This document shows positions 1 through 7,329 of a stretch of 13,935 bases of DNA, one piece after another. The position numbers and the translations under genes are program-made. The notes below the pieces were generated by a model. The model did not search any database. It had not been told where the DNA came from and saw nothing but the letters and a program-made list of their open reading frames with translations. Location: NCBI GenBank assembly GCA_002284615.2, contig MU069575.1:294312-308246 (forward strand). Reading direction: 5' to 3'. The DNA comes from Dunaliella salina. Its lineage: Eukaryota > Chlorophyta > Chlorophyceae > Chlamydomonadales > Dunaliellaceae. Within the stretch, counting starts at the first letter, position 1; each line of letters starts with the position of its first letter.

Positions 1-148
1 AGCGCACACAGCACAGCCGCCCTGGCAGCCAGCCCAGGACTTTTCAGGCTGTCAAACAGCCAAGCTTGGTCAGCAGATGGGAGCACGGTCCCAAGTTCAC
101 GCTCGATCTCTGTGCTTGGGGTAGACAAGGTCCGGCGCATTAGGCTGC
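1..148 (-). CDS. Exon 10 (148 nt visible, cut by the window edge)
   Basis: The acceptor is CACAAAACTGCAG. The exon begins with two bases that join the single base of exon 9 to make Gly. It reads SLMRRTLSTPSTEIERELGT, VLPSADQAWLFDSLKSPGLA and ARAAVLCA up to the window edge without a stop; the other two frames are closed. A duplicate of the acceptor and first codons lies 45 bp upstream, in the same frame. Whether this is the last coding exon cannot be seen. Confidence 0.66.
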
Positions 149-213
149 CTGCAGTTTTGTGTGGGCATGAATGCAACTGACGCATTAAGCTTCCTGCAGT
201 TTTGTACGGGTGT
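136..213 (-). repeat. 45-bp duplication of the exon 10 acceptor
   Basis: Plus-strand 136-180 and 181-213 are two copies with the same CGCATTARGCTNCCTGCAG core. On the minus strand both read ACTGCAG followed by G(C/A)AGC(C/T)TAATGCG, so there are two competing acceptors (exon starts 148 and 193). The upstream one adds 15 codons in frame without a stop. Confidence 0.75.
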
Positions 214-718
214 ACTGGAGAATATTGGAAGGACATGCGCACAAAAATCCTTATAGTTTTTGGGAGCATGCGATAAGTATTGGTTCGTAAGGCTCCCTGT
301 ACTCTTTGTATGGATGTGTATAAAAGGGTGCAACAAGCTTTGATGCTGCACAAAAAGGATGCACACATTGAGAAACAAAGGTTTTGCTTTTAAGCAGGAA
401 AGACAACGCATGCAGGACCGTCCTTTTAACAACACACTTTGAGGAAATCGTCTGCATTGCTTTGAAGAAAGTAAAAAAAGAATTTGCAAGTAGTAAAAAT
501 GCTCCCTGCATTAATTAAGGAGATACATTGACTCAGGCTATATATCATGGATTTGAGGTGGATTTTGGTCAGGTGGAATACATACATGGTTGATTGTAGA
601 TGAATTCCTGTAAAGTGTACATTTCATGCTCAGCTCAAGCTCTCCTAAACTTGGACACTTCAAATATTCATATTTGAACACAACATTGGGCATTTCAAAT
701 CCTTGTGTGCGCACGTAC
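214..718. other. Remainder of intron 9, nothing recognised
   Basis: This is AT-richer intron sequence between exon 9 and exon 10. Open frames on either strand here have no convincing splice sites or protein-like composition. No repeat or RNA structure was recognised. Confidence 0.5.
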
Positions 719-795
719 CACAATCCATGCCATCTGCGCTTTGCATCAGGATCTGCTGTAGCTGTGGAGCGTAGATTTTAAGGAGCTGAGGGCGC
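719..795 (-). CDS. Exon 9 (77 nt)
   Basis: The acceptor GCCTCCCTGATCATCAG gives one starting base, completing Gly with exon 8. The donor is ATTGTG/GTACGT, a very good match to the consensus, leaving one base. The product is RPQLLKIYAPQLQQILMQSA followed by DGMDC, a helix-forming stretch. A second possible acceptor (GCGCCCTCAG, exon start 785) is also open but out of phase with exon 8. A ~110-bp tandem array starts at the acceptor and runs upstream. Confidence 0.62.
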
Positions 796-1515
796 CTGAT
801 GATCAGGGAGGCAAGGTGGCAGGATAACAAGAGCATCACGCTGGGAGAGGAGAAGCCCTGCGCAAAGAATGAGAGAGGAAGGAAAGTATAGGAAGGGATT
901 CTTGCCTATACAGATGATCAGGGTGGGAAGGTGGCACTCTGGCAAGAGCACCACTCGGGGGAAGGAGAAGCCCTGCGCAAAGAATGAGAAAGCAAAGGAA
1001 GGAGCAATTCCTGACTGTACAGATGAACAGGGCGGGGAGGTGGCAGGATAGAAAGAGAATACTCTCGGGCAGCAGAAGCCCTGCGTAAAGGACAGGAAAC
1101 GAAATAGCTGCTGCTCGCCATTGCAGCTGATGAGCGTGTGCGGGTGGCAAGACAGCATAAGCTTCACCACACTCTGTCAGAGGAGAGGTAAATCCCTGTA
1201 CAAAAGAAAAACAGCTAGAAAAAAGAGTGATTCCTGCCTTTATAGATGATCAGTTTGGATCTGGCAGGGTAGGAAGAGCACCTCGCTCTGGGAGAGGTAG
1301 AGCCCTGCGCAAAGGACGAGAGAGGCAAGAGCTGCTCACCATTGCAGCTGACGAGGGTGGGGAGGTGGCAGGAAAGTAAGAGCAACACATTACTTTGTGA
1401 GATGAGAGGCCTCAGCGCAGGAAAAAAAGGGAAGGGCATGGAAAGAGCAATTCCTGTCTTTACAGATGATCAGGCTGATGAGGGTTGAGGTGGCAGGGCA
1501 GTAAGAGCACCTCTT
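796..1515 (-). repeat. ~110-bp tandem array, about 7 degenerate copies, adjoining the exon 9 acceptor
   Basis: Plus-strand copies are anchored on AGATGATCAGG...GAGGTGGCAGG near 798, 913, 1022, 1130, 1244, 1350 and 1466. Each contains GAGCACC/CTCTGGGAGAG and AGCCCTGCGCAAAG. On the minus strand each gives a pyrimidine-rich stretch ending in an acceptor-like CATCAG or ATCTG, so the unit looks like multiplied intron-3'-end sequence of intron 8. Spacings are 106-116 bp and not consistently divisible by three. Confidence 0.75.
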
Positions 1516-1533
1516 GATGATGCTACTAAAAAA

Positions 1534-1588
1534 GGGTGGATGGCGCCTTAGAGGGTGGATGCACCTTAGAGGGTGGATGCACCTCTTG
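1534..1588. repeat. 18-19-bp tandem repeat, 3 copies
   Basis: GGGTGGATGCACCTTAGA repeats at 1534, 1553 and 1571 with one or two changes. It lies in intron 8. Confidence 0.85.
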
Positions 1589-1752
1589 TACGGGGCAGAG
1601 GTTATGCCTTTGCGACCTCACCTTTTCTTGCTTACGGGCATTCGAGATGGATGGCCTCTGACCACAACACATGCACCACCTCATCATTATGTGAGGATGA
1701 ACTTCATTGTGTGAGAATGACCATGAGGAATGCAGGACAGCCTTTTGAGTGG

Positions 1753-1808
1753 CCCTCCATCAAAACTTCAAAAAAGACATCCCTCCATCAAAACTTCAAA
1801 AAAGATAT
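1753..1808. repeat. 28-bp direct duplication
   Basis: CCCTCCATCAAAACTTCAAA followed by AAAGAYAT occurs at 1753 and 1781, nearly identical, within intron 8. Confidence 0.9.
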
Positions 1809-1910
1809 CCATGGATGCAGAGTGGAACGCAAACCGTATCGCTACGTGACCATAACGCGTATTATACCTTTTCTCAAAAGGCGCGTAATGTGTAATGAGG
1901 TTTTTCAGGG

Positions 1911-1960
1911 GGGTGCGTGAAGGTGAGTAAAGGTGTGTAAAGGTGCGGAAAGGTGCATGA
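1911..1960. repeat. 10-bp minisatellite, 5 copies
   Basis: The unit AGGTGNGTAA repeats five times in perfect 10-bp register. No function is evident; 1515-2216 otherwise holds no supported gene. Confidence 0.85.
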
Positions 1961-2216
1961 CAAAAGCCTTCGAGCAGGGTGCGTACTGATGCGAAATGGA
2001 GAAATTCAATTGATGAAAAAGGGGGGTGCGAACTGGTCACGGAGCTGTACAGTAGCTATTGAGGAGGTGACGCAGGCAAGCACTCCACAATGCCCCTCTC
2101 CCTTCCACAAGCAAGATTCTTTTGGTAGTGTCATGTAAGCCTGTGTCCAGTCTTGGCGCAGCCAGCAAGCCAGCAAGACCACCACTGGTATCTCTGGATC
2201 CATTTCCTCATTGCAT

Positions 2217-2745
2217 TTGTGCATGCACAGTGCTTTGCTCATTGCATGCACAGTGCTCATTGCATGCACAGTGCTTTGCTCATGCACAGTGCTTTGCTCA
2301 TGCACAGTGCTTTGCATGCACAGTGCTTTGCTCATTCACAGTGCTCATTGCATGCACAGTGCTCATTGCATGCACAGTGCTTTCCATTCACAGTGCTTTG
2401 CTTACGCACAGTGCTTTGCTCATTGCATGCTCAGTGCTCATTGCATGCACAGTGCTTTGCTCATGCACAGTGCTTTGCATGCACGGTGCTCATCGCATGC
2501 ACAGTGCTCATTGCATGCACGGTGCCCATTGCATGCACAGTGCTTTGCATGCACAGTGCTTTGCTCATGCACAGTGCTTTGCTCATGCACGGTGCTCATT
2601 GCATGCACAGTGCTCATTGCATGCACAGTGCTTTGCTCATTGCATGCACAGTGCTCATTGCATGCTAAGTGCTTTGCATGCACAGTGCTCATTGTATGCA
2701 CAGTGCTCATTGCATGCACAGTGCTTTGCTCATTCACAGCCGTTG
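2217..2745. repeat. GCATGCACAGTGC minisatellite, basic unit about 18 bp
   Basis: About 30 copies of TGCATGCACAGTGCT alternate with TTGCTCA or CATTGCA, giving 16-, 18- and 23-bp variants. Each unit carries the perfect palindrome TGCATGCA and the near-palindrome GCACAGTGC. Several frames on both strands are open only because the unit is 18 bp long; the Cys/His/Ala-rich translations are repeat artefacts, not proteins. It is inside intron 8. Confidence 0.9.
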
Positions 2746-2949
2746 AGCAGGTCAAGGTGCCACGGAGCTGCTCCACATGTCCTGACATATTCCATCTTTT
2801 TTCAAGTGGTGCCCTGAATCACAGGGTTCTTGCACAGTCCCGCATGCACCCCAAAGTGGGAGCTGTTCTTCGGCCCATAACTCTGAGGGTACGCCCGAGA
2901 AAAAATCCATCACACAGTGTGCCAAACCAATCCGGCCTCCTCTTCTGAA
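2746..2949. other. Intron 8 segment with one weak exon-like stretch
   Basis: On the minus strand an acceptor-like CGTACCCTCAG at about 2891 is followed by an open stretch (VMGRRTAPTLGCMRDCARTL) that ends in a stop. No donor was found that keeps the phase between exons 8 and 9, so it is not called as an exon. Confidence 0.4.
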
Positions 2950-3661
2950 TTGATGCGGAGAGTGCACCCCTGCCAACATTAAATTTCATCCTGTCTTCCT
3001 TTCTTAACCATACCCTGCCCCTCAAGCAGTCCTGGCCTGAAGCGCAAGTCGTTTCTCAGCCCCGATGGAATTCGGCCCTTGTGATCTTTATTCCTCCCTA
3101 TTGCCCTTACCCTAATCAATGGAGAGCATCCCAGGATCTCTGCCCACCTTTTTTTCTCTTTTTGTCTCACCCTTACCTGGTCCCCAAGCAGTCAATGGCC
3201 TGAGGCGCGACTTGTCACTCAACTCACGGCGCAATCCAGCCCGTGTGATTTTCTTCCTTCCCTCTTACCCTAACCCTCAAGCAGTCCATGGCACGATGCG
3301 TAAGCTGTTACCCAGGCCCAAATGCGATTCAGCCCCCCCCCCCCCCCCGGAATCCCCTCCTTGTTATTTAAACCCAGCCCCTAAAGCAGTCAATGACCTG
3401 AGGTGTCAGTTTCTACCCAGCCCATAACAGAATTCATAGCTGAAGAACATCCCAAGTGCTTTTCTTCCTTTTTATCCCTAATCGTCTTTACACACACAGC
3501 CCCTTCAACCTTACACAGCCTGTGGAACATGCAATAGCCTAAGGAGTCAGTTGTTATGCAGCCCACAACGCAATTCATGGCCAAGGAACAGGTCCTTACC
3601 CACTCCAGAATGCAGTTACTCAGCCCACAACGCTCTTCATGGCCATGGAAGGGGTCCTTAC
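2950..3661 (-). repeat. Degenerate array derived from the exon 8 donor region
   Basis: Minus-strand copies read about GGCCATYGACTGCTTGGGG followed by a GT, with donor-like GTAAGG near 3178, GTAAGA near 3265, GTATGG near 3010 and GTAAGG near 3599. They resemble the true exon 8 end GGCCATCAACTGCATTCTGG + AATGG/GTAAGG. Plus-strand anchors (AAGCAGTC) sit at 3024, 3186, 3279 and 3384; the two copies nearest the exon are 62 bp apart. Spacing is irregular. Confidence 0.6.
3333..3348 (+). repeat. C16 homopolymer
   Basis: Sixteen consecutive C (G16 on the minus strand) inside the exon 8 donor-derived array. Length may be uncertain because such tracts slip in sequencing. Confidence 0.95.
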
Positions 3662-3845
3662 CCATTCCAGAATGCAGTTGATGGCCCAAGGTACAGGGCC
3701 CTTGGCATCATGGAGGCAACCCAGCCCTCCAAAGTCAACTGAATCCCTACATGCTGCTCTCGGCGATTGCGCGTCGGTGTCTGTGAGCTGGGACTCATAT
3801 GCGTCAGGATGGCCTCTGCCACTCGCGCTGGTTCCAGCATGCTTG
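3662..3845 (-). CDS. Exon 8 (184 nt)
   Basis: The acceptor is GCTCATCCCCTCACCCAG and the donor is GGAATGG/GTAAGG. The exon starts with two bases and ends with two. It encodes an amphipathic helix MLEPARVAEAILTHMS, a polar loop (PSSQTPTRNRREQHVG), and IQLTLEGWVASMMPRALYLG followed by PSTAFWNG. Both edges are duplicated: the acceptor side two more times upstream (to about 4020), and the donor side repeatedly downstream (to about 2950), including a near-perfect second donor 62 bp away. Confidence 0.66.
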
Positions 3846-4175
3846 CTGGGTGAGGGGATGAGCTGGGGGGGCAGCAGGGCGCTGATGAAAGCTGCAACAG
3901 CAAACAAAGGTTCCGGTGTGCGTGTTGGGTGAGGGGATGAGCTAAACAAGTGTGCAACAGCACACTCTGATTGCGGAGTGCTCGGTGGGTGAGGGAATGA
4001 GGTGGGGGAGCAGCAGGGCGCTGATGAAAGTTGCAACAGCAACCAACAGCACACTTTCAAGCAACCAACAGCACACTTTTAAGGCAGATGAGGGGCGCTG
4101 ATGAAAATTGCAACAGCAAGCAACAGCACACTTTCAAGCAACCAACAGCACAATTCCTTAAGGCAGACTCCCATC
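3835..4175 (-). repeat. Repeats derived from the exon 8 acceptor region and a 77-bp duplication
   Basis: The stretch AGCTCATCCCCTCACCCA that forms the exon 8 acceptor recurs near 3918-3938 and 3985-4005 on the minus strand. Between and beyond are GCGCTGATGAAARYTGCAAC blocks near 3880, 4019 and 4096 (the last two 77 bp apart) with CAACAGCACACTTTCAAGCA copies. This makes a compound array in intron 7. Confidence 0.7.
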
Positions 4176-4839
4176 ACAGCAAGCAACAGAGGCAAAAAGT
4201 GAAAAGCAGCGGGAGCACGACAAGCAACAAAAAAAAAGCTCTTATCATGACAAGCAATAGGAATGGAGTGACAACCAGCAGGGCCAGAATTGCCACAGCG
4301 AAGGTTGTCATGAAGCTGATCTCAGATGATCAGGACATGGCTTAAAAAGCATGGTAATAATGCACAACATGGGTGGCAGGGTGCTCATGCATGCTAAAAG
4401 GGCATGAAAAGTGCATGCATCGGCGCTGCCGATAATAAATGTGCCTACTGAAGTGAAACCACATAGACCAACAGTGCCAGCTCAGATGGCATGGAAGGTG
4501 CATAGATCAACAGTGCCAGATAATTTCATTTCCTCAAGCTGCTATTTTCAGCAAAGATATTGTTTGGCGTTGACGTAGCAATTTGCGAGCTGCAAGTGCA
4601 AGCATTCTTCTTTGAAAGCTGGCAGAACGAGGCTTGGTGCAAAAGATGGAGCAAGGGCAATGGCATGCAAATCTTTGATGTCTTTTTCAACATGCACTTA
4701 TGGATGCAAATTCTGAGGCCTTCAGAAAGACTGCACATCCAACGCCCTATTCCGTGATCGGGATATCCCAATGCCAGAGTCTTTAAAGAAATGCCACAAA
4801 GCACCATTTCTTATGCACGGGATAAAGTTTTGACTTGAC
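4176..4839. other. Remainder of intron 7, no supported gene
   Basis: It contains two loose copies of CATAGAYCAACAGTGCCAG (about 4462 and 4501). A plus-strand frame at 4560-4757 is open for 65 residues after an acceptor-like CTATTTTCAG, Trp/Phe-rich, without a matching partner exon. I do not call a gene here. Confidence 0.4.
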
Positions 4840-4923
4840 AAGAAAACTTCCGGGTCTCAGAGGGGCCCACAATACAGTATGCTGTGACAGGGGAGAGATC
4901 TGGAAGGATGTTCATGAGTGAAC
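4840..4923 (-). CDS. Exon 7 (84 nt), probable
   Basis: The acceptor is GCAATTTTGCCCTGGCTCAG, and the exon begins with two bases as required by exon 6. It encodes SLMNILPDLSPVTAYCIVGP then SETRKFS. The proposed donor is TCTT/GTCAAG with one leftover base, in phase with exon 8; the donor is the weak point of this call, since CAA/GTCAAA is nearby. The alternative frames contain stops. Confidence 0.45.
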
Positions 4924-4981
4924 CTGAGCCAGGGCAAAATTGCAGCACAATAGCATGTGTGACAGCGTGTTGCTTCCAAAA

Positions 4982-4985
<4 letters not shown>

Positions 4986-5051
<66 letters not shown>

Positions 5052-5060
5052 TGCGCGTGT
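4986..5060 (+). repeat. (TG)n microsatellite
   Basis: An uninterrupted TG run covers about 4986-5044, continued by ATGTGTGTGCGCGTGTGCAC. It is in intron 6. Confidence 0.97.
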
Positions 5061-5064
5061 GCAC

Positions 5065-5121
5065 ATTTGCACAGGCGTCTTGAAAGTCCGAATATGGAAG
5101 TGAAAATGAGAGATAAATGTG
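5065..5121 (-). CDS. Possible small extra exon between exons 6 and 7
   Basis: A good acceptor (GATGCTTTGCTTTCTCCAG) precedes 57 nt open in a frame that starts with two bases and ends with one, so inserting it between exons 6 and 7 keeps the phase. It would encode HLSLIFTSIFGLSRRLCK. The donor (AAAT/GTGCAC) is weak and runs into the TG/CA microsatellite. It may be a real cassette exon or chance. Confidence 0.2.
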
Positions 5122-5190
5122 CTGGAGAAAGCAAAGCATCAAAAAGTATTGCTCAACAGCTTCTGCTGTTCTGGTTTGAATTGTCGGTCA

Positions 5191-5210
5191 TGCACGTGCA
5201 CGCGCGCGCG

Positions 5211-5244
<34 letters not shown>
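5191..5244 (+). repeat. (CG)n-(CA)n microsatellite
   Basis: TGCACGTGCACGCGCGCGCG leads into a CA run ending at 5244. The whole stretch alternates purine and pyrimidine. Confidence 0.97.
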
Positions 5245-5247
<3 letters not shown>

Positions 5248-5409
5248 GATGGAACAACATTTATTCCCTGTGTTGGGACCTAGTTTAGTCTATGCTGGGC
5301 CTGTGAGCCCCTTTGGTGAGGCTCTAACAAGCTCTCTGGCTAGGAGGCCTTTCCTTAGTGCGCGCAGGCAGACCTGGCGTGGTTAGTTTCATTTTTTATC
5401 CATCCCTTT

Positions 5410-5830
5410 CAGAATGAAAGTAAAGGAAGAGATTCACCCCCCATACCTGTAGCTAAGGCTAAGTACCTGCTCTTGCTGACCTTCATGGCTGCACACACAG
5501 CCTTTACTGCCCCTTTCAGAATGGAGGTAAATAATAGAATTTGCCCCATACCTGCAGCTAAGGCTGGGTGCCTTCTCTTGCTGGCCTTCATGGCTGCACA
5601 CACAGCCTTCACTGCCCTTTTCAGAATGGAGGTAAATAATGGAATTTGCCCCATACCTGCAGCTAAGGCTGGGTGCTTTTTTTTGCTAGCCTTCATGGCT
5701 GCACACACAGCCTTCGCTGCCCTTTTCAGAATGGAGGTAAATGGAACTTGCCTCATACCTGCAGCTAAGGCTGGGTGCTTTTTCTTGCTAGCCTTCATGG
5801 CTGCACACACAGCCCTCACGGCACGCCAGG
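5410..5830 (-). repeat. 105/105/102-bp in-frame array carrying four exon 6 donors
   Basis: Four copies of the exon 6 3' half (GTGAAGGCTGTGTGTGCAGC ...CTTAGCTGCAG/GTATGG) follow each other with donors at equivalent positions 5759, 5657, 5552 and 5447. All spacings are divisible by three. The minus frame is open throughout and repeats KRAVKAVCAAMKASKKKHPA + LAAGMGQIPLFTSIL; the plus strand is open too. It may be coding repeat, alternative exon ends, or decayed intronic copies. Confidence 0.85.
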
Positions 5831-5894
5831 CCACATCCAGCAAAGATGGTTGCTCCACACCCGGGTGTGAAACAAGCGCAATTGTCACACCCTC
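5759..5894 (-). CDS. Exon 6 (136 nt), start of a 35-residue repeat
   Basis: The acceptor CTCCTTTTTTTTGTAG is one of the strongest in the window, and the donor is GCTGCAG/GTATGA. The exon starts on a codon boundary, matching exon 5, and leaves one base. It encodes EGVTIALVSHPGVEQPSLLD followed by a basic helix VAWRAVRAVCAAMKASKKKH and PALAAG. Its 3' half and donor are repeated three more times downstream (exon ends equivalent to 5657, 5552 and 5447) at spacings of 102, 105 and 105 bp. The frame remains open through all copies to a stop at 5409, so the exon may end at any of four equivalent donors. A more decayed relative of the same block lies at about 6385-6448 (AVKALSAAVEE). Confidence 0.7.
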
Positions 5895-6173
5895 CTACAA
5901 AAAAAAAGGAGTGCAACAAACTCTGTGTACTGCAAACAGGTGCACAAGGGAGTGTTCCAGGCACTCTTGCTCTCATGCAGGGGTGGCATGATCATCAAGT
6001 TGCTGTAAGCAGACAATCCGAAAACAATGGCATCTGCCTGGCTGCTTGTGCTCTTATTGGCAACTGCCTGACTACTTAAAAGCAATCAGAGAACGATTCA
6101 AACTGCCCACTAGCTGCCTACTTGCACTTCAACCCTGGAGATTTGCAAGGACACTTGCTGAAATTTTGTATAC

Positions 6174-6255
6174 GTTAGGATTACAGGATCGATTTGATTC
6201 TGACCTTGGTCATTGTTAGGGTTATAGGAACGATTTGATTCTGACCTTGGTCGAG
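6174..6255. repeat. 41-bp duplication in intron 5
   Basis: GTTAGGRTTAYAGGAWCGAT followed by TTGATTCTGACCTTGGTC occurs at 6174 and 6215. On the minus strand each copy has a donor-like CCAAG/GTCAGA. Confidence 0.9.
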
Positions 6256-6384
6256 CTAGGCAGCTGAGCAGCAGGGCTCTGCATGTGCTCTGAGTGCACA
6301 CTTGCTTGATTTCTGATGGGGTAATGCCAGTAAACCACCTGGTCCACAATGGTCTTTTTCTTTCCTTGGTGGAAAGGATACACA

Positions 6385-6448
6385 GAGCCTTGGCCCTAGG
6401 TAGCCTCCTTTCCTCAACTGCTGCGGAAAGAGCTTTCACTGCCTTCAT
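6385..6448 (-). pseudogene. Decayed copy of the exon 6 repeat block
   Basis: The minus strand reads GCAGTGAAAGCTCTTTCCGC, close to GCAGTGAAGGCTGTGTGTGC of the exon 6 array, and translates to AVKALSAAVEERRLPRAKAL. It lies only 23 nt below the exon 5 donor, so a separate intron would be implausibly short. I treat it as an intronic relic rather than an exon. Confidence 0.45.
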
Positions 6449-6471
6449 AGTTTTATTTTTTTTTTACTGAC

Positions 6472-6520
6472 CTGCATCTGGGCATCTCCGAGGTCCTCCA
6501 ACAATTGTGCCCATGCGCGC
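6472..6520 (-). CDS. Exon 5 (49 nt, small)
   Basis: The acceptor is CTCTGTCTCTGG...GGCCAG and the donor is ATGCAG/GTCAGT. It starts with one base that completes the Arg codon begun in exon 4 and ends on a codon boundary. It encodes RAWAQLLEDLGDAQMQ, which continues the helix of exon 4 smoothly (VLRCFRRAWAQLLEDLG). An earlier AG at 6549 (after CTCAAAAG) also gives an open frame but does not match the phase of exon 4. Confidence 0.62.
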
Positions 6521-6557
6521 CTGGCCAGGCATTTCCAGAGACAGAGGGCTTTTGAGC

Positions 6558-6815
6558 ATAAGCACCAGGGGTGCAATTGAAGAATAATTGGTGGCACCAG
6601 AGGTGCAAATTCAAAAATATAAGCAGTCACCAGAGGTGAAAATTGAAAATTCAAAAATAACAACAAACAGCAGGCCCCAGGGGTGCATATTTGCTAGATC
6701 AAATCCACCGGATATGCACACTCAAAACAACAGCAGGCACCGGAGTTGCAACTTCACCAAACCAATATTCACAAGATCTGCACATTCACCAGGGCACCAG
6801 AGGTACAAATTTAAG
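6558..6815 (+). repeat. Dispersed CACCAGRGGTGCAAATT motif, about 6 copies
   Basis: Imperfect copies of a roughly 17-20-bp motif lie near 6560, 6593, 6627, 6673, 6738 and 6797 in intron 4, separated by A-rich spacers. Confidence 0.7.
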
Positions 6816-6839
6816 TACAAGTCCATGAGTGCTTGTGCA

Positions 6840-7010
6840 AGCATAAAAACAAGAAGGGTGTGAAGAAGGAAGGTGTTGTATTTGCAGATCAAGCTTGTGC
6901 ATGCATGCGCCCCTGCTTTCCTGACCGTTGAGACAAAATTAGAAAGGTGTAGAGGAGGAGGATATCAAATTGCAGATTCAGCTTGTGCATGCATGCCCAT
7001 CTGCTTTACC
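6840..7010. repeat. 88-bp duplication in intron 4
   Basis: TTGCAGATCAAGCTTGTGCA + TGCATGC at about 6882 recurs at about 6970 with the preceding AAGGTGT block, a spacing of 88 bp. Confidence 0.8.
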
Positions 7011-7124
7011 AATCAGCAAGAAACTGGGTTTTCAACAAAGCTACTGATCTTTCTTGATTGGCAGCATGCATGCTACGCAAGACGCTGTGCTGCACAATGT
7101 AAGACAAGGTGCCTTCTTCTCTAC

Positions 7125-7239
7125 CTGAAGCACCTCAGCACTGCCAAGACGTCTCCATTGTTCCCTCTCTCAAGCTCCTCCAGAGCAGCCAAAACCAACT
7201 GAGGCAAAACATCCTGGCGCAGCTTGAAGGTAGGCTGAC
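7125..7239 (-). CDS. Exon 4 (115 nt)
   Basis: The acceptor is GGATTATCACTTGTAG and the donor is CTTCAG/GTAGAG. The exon begins with two bases (completing Gly with exon 3) and ends with two bases (completing Arg with exon 5). It encodes two helix-like stretches, DVLPQLVLAALEELERGNNG and DVLAVLRCF, a pattern typical of HEAT/ARM-type helical pairs. It follows a 3.0-kb intron made mostly of repeats. Confidence 0.72.
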
Positions 7240-7329
7240 CTACAAGTGATAATCCACACCAATGGATAATAAAGACTTTACCATTGGGTTTCGGTGAGGC
7301 TCTGCCACTGAAGACTCTACCACTGGATT

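Noticed and set aside
1768..2040. Minus-strand 90-residue frame
   Set aside because: It crosses a 10-bp minisatellite and a 28-bp duplication and lacks convincing splice sites.
2122..2948. Long Cys/His/Ala-rich frames in all plus phases
   Set aside because: They arise from an 18-bp minisatellite without stops; composition is that of the repeat.
3255..3280. CCCTAACCCT telomere-like bit
   Set aside because: Only two units, inside the exon 8 donor-derived array, where CCCTAA arises from the donor copy GGTTAGGGTAAG.
4560..4757. Plus-strand 65-residue frame, Trp/Phe-rich
   Set aside because: It has an acceptor-like start but no partner exon, no recognised family, and lies inside a minus-strand intron.
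4857..5288. Frames encoding long Thr-His or Cys-Val runs
   Set aside because: They are the TG/CA microsatellites.
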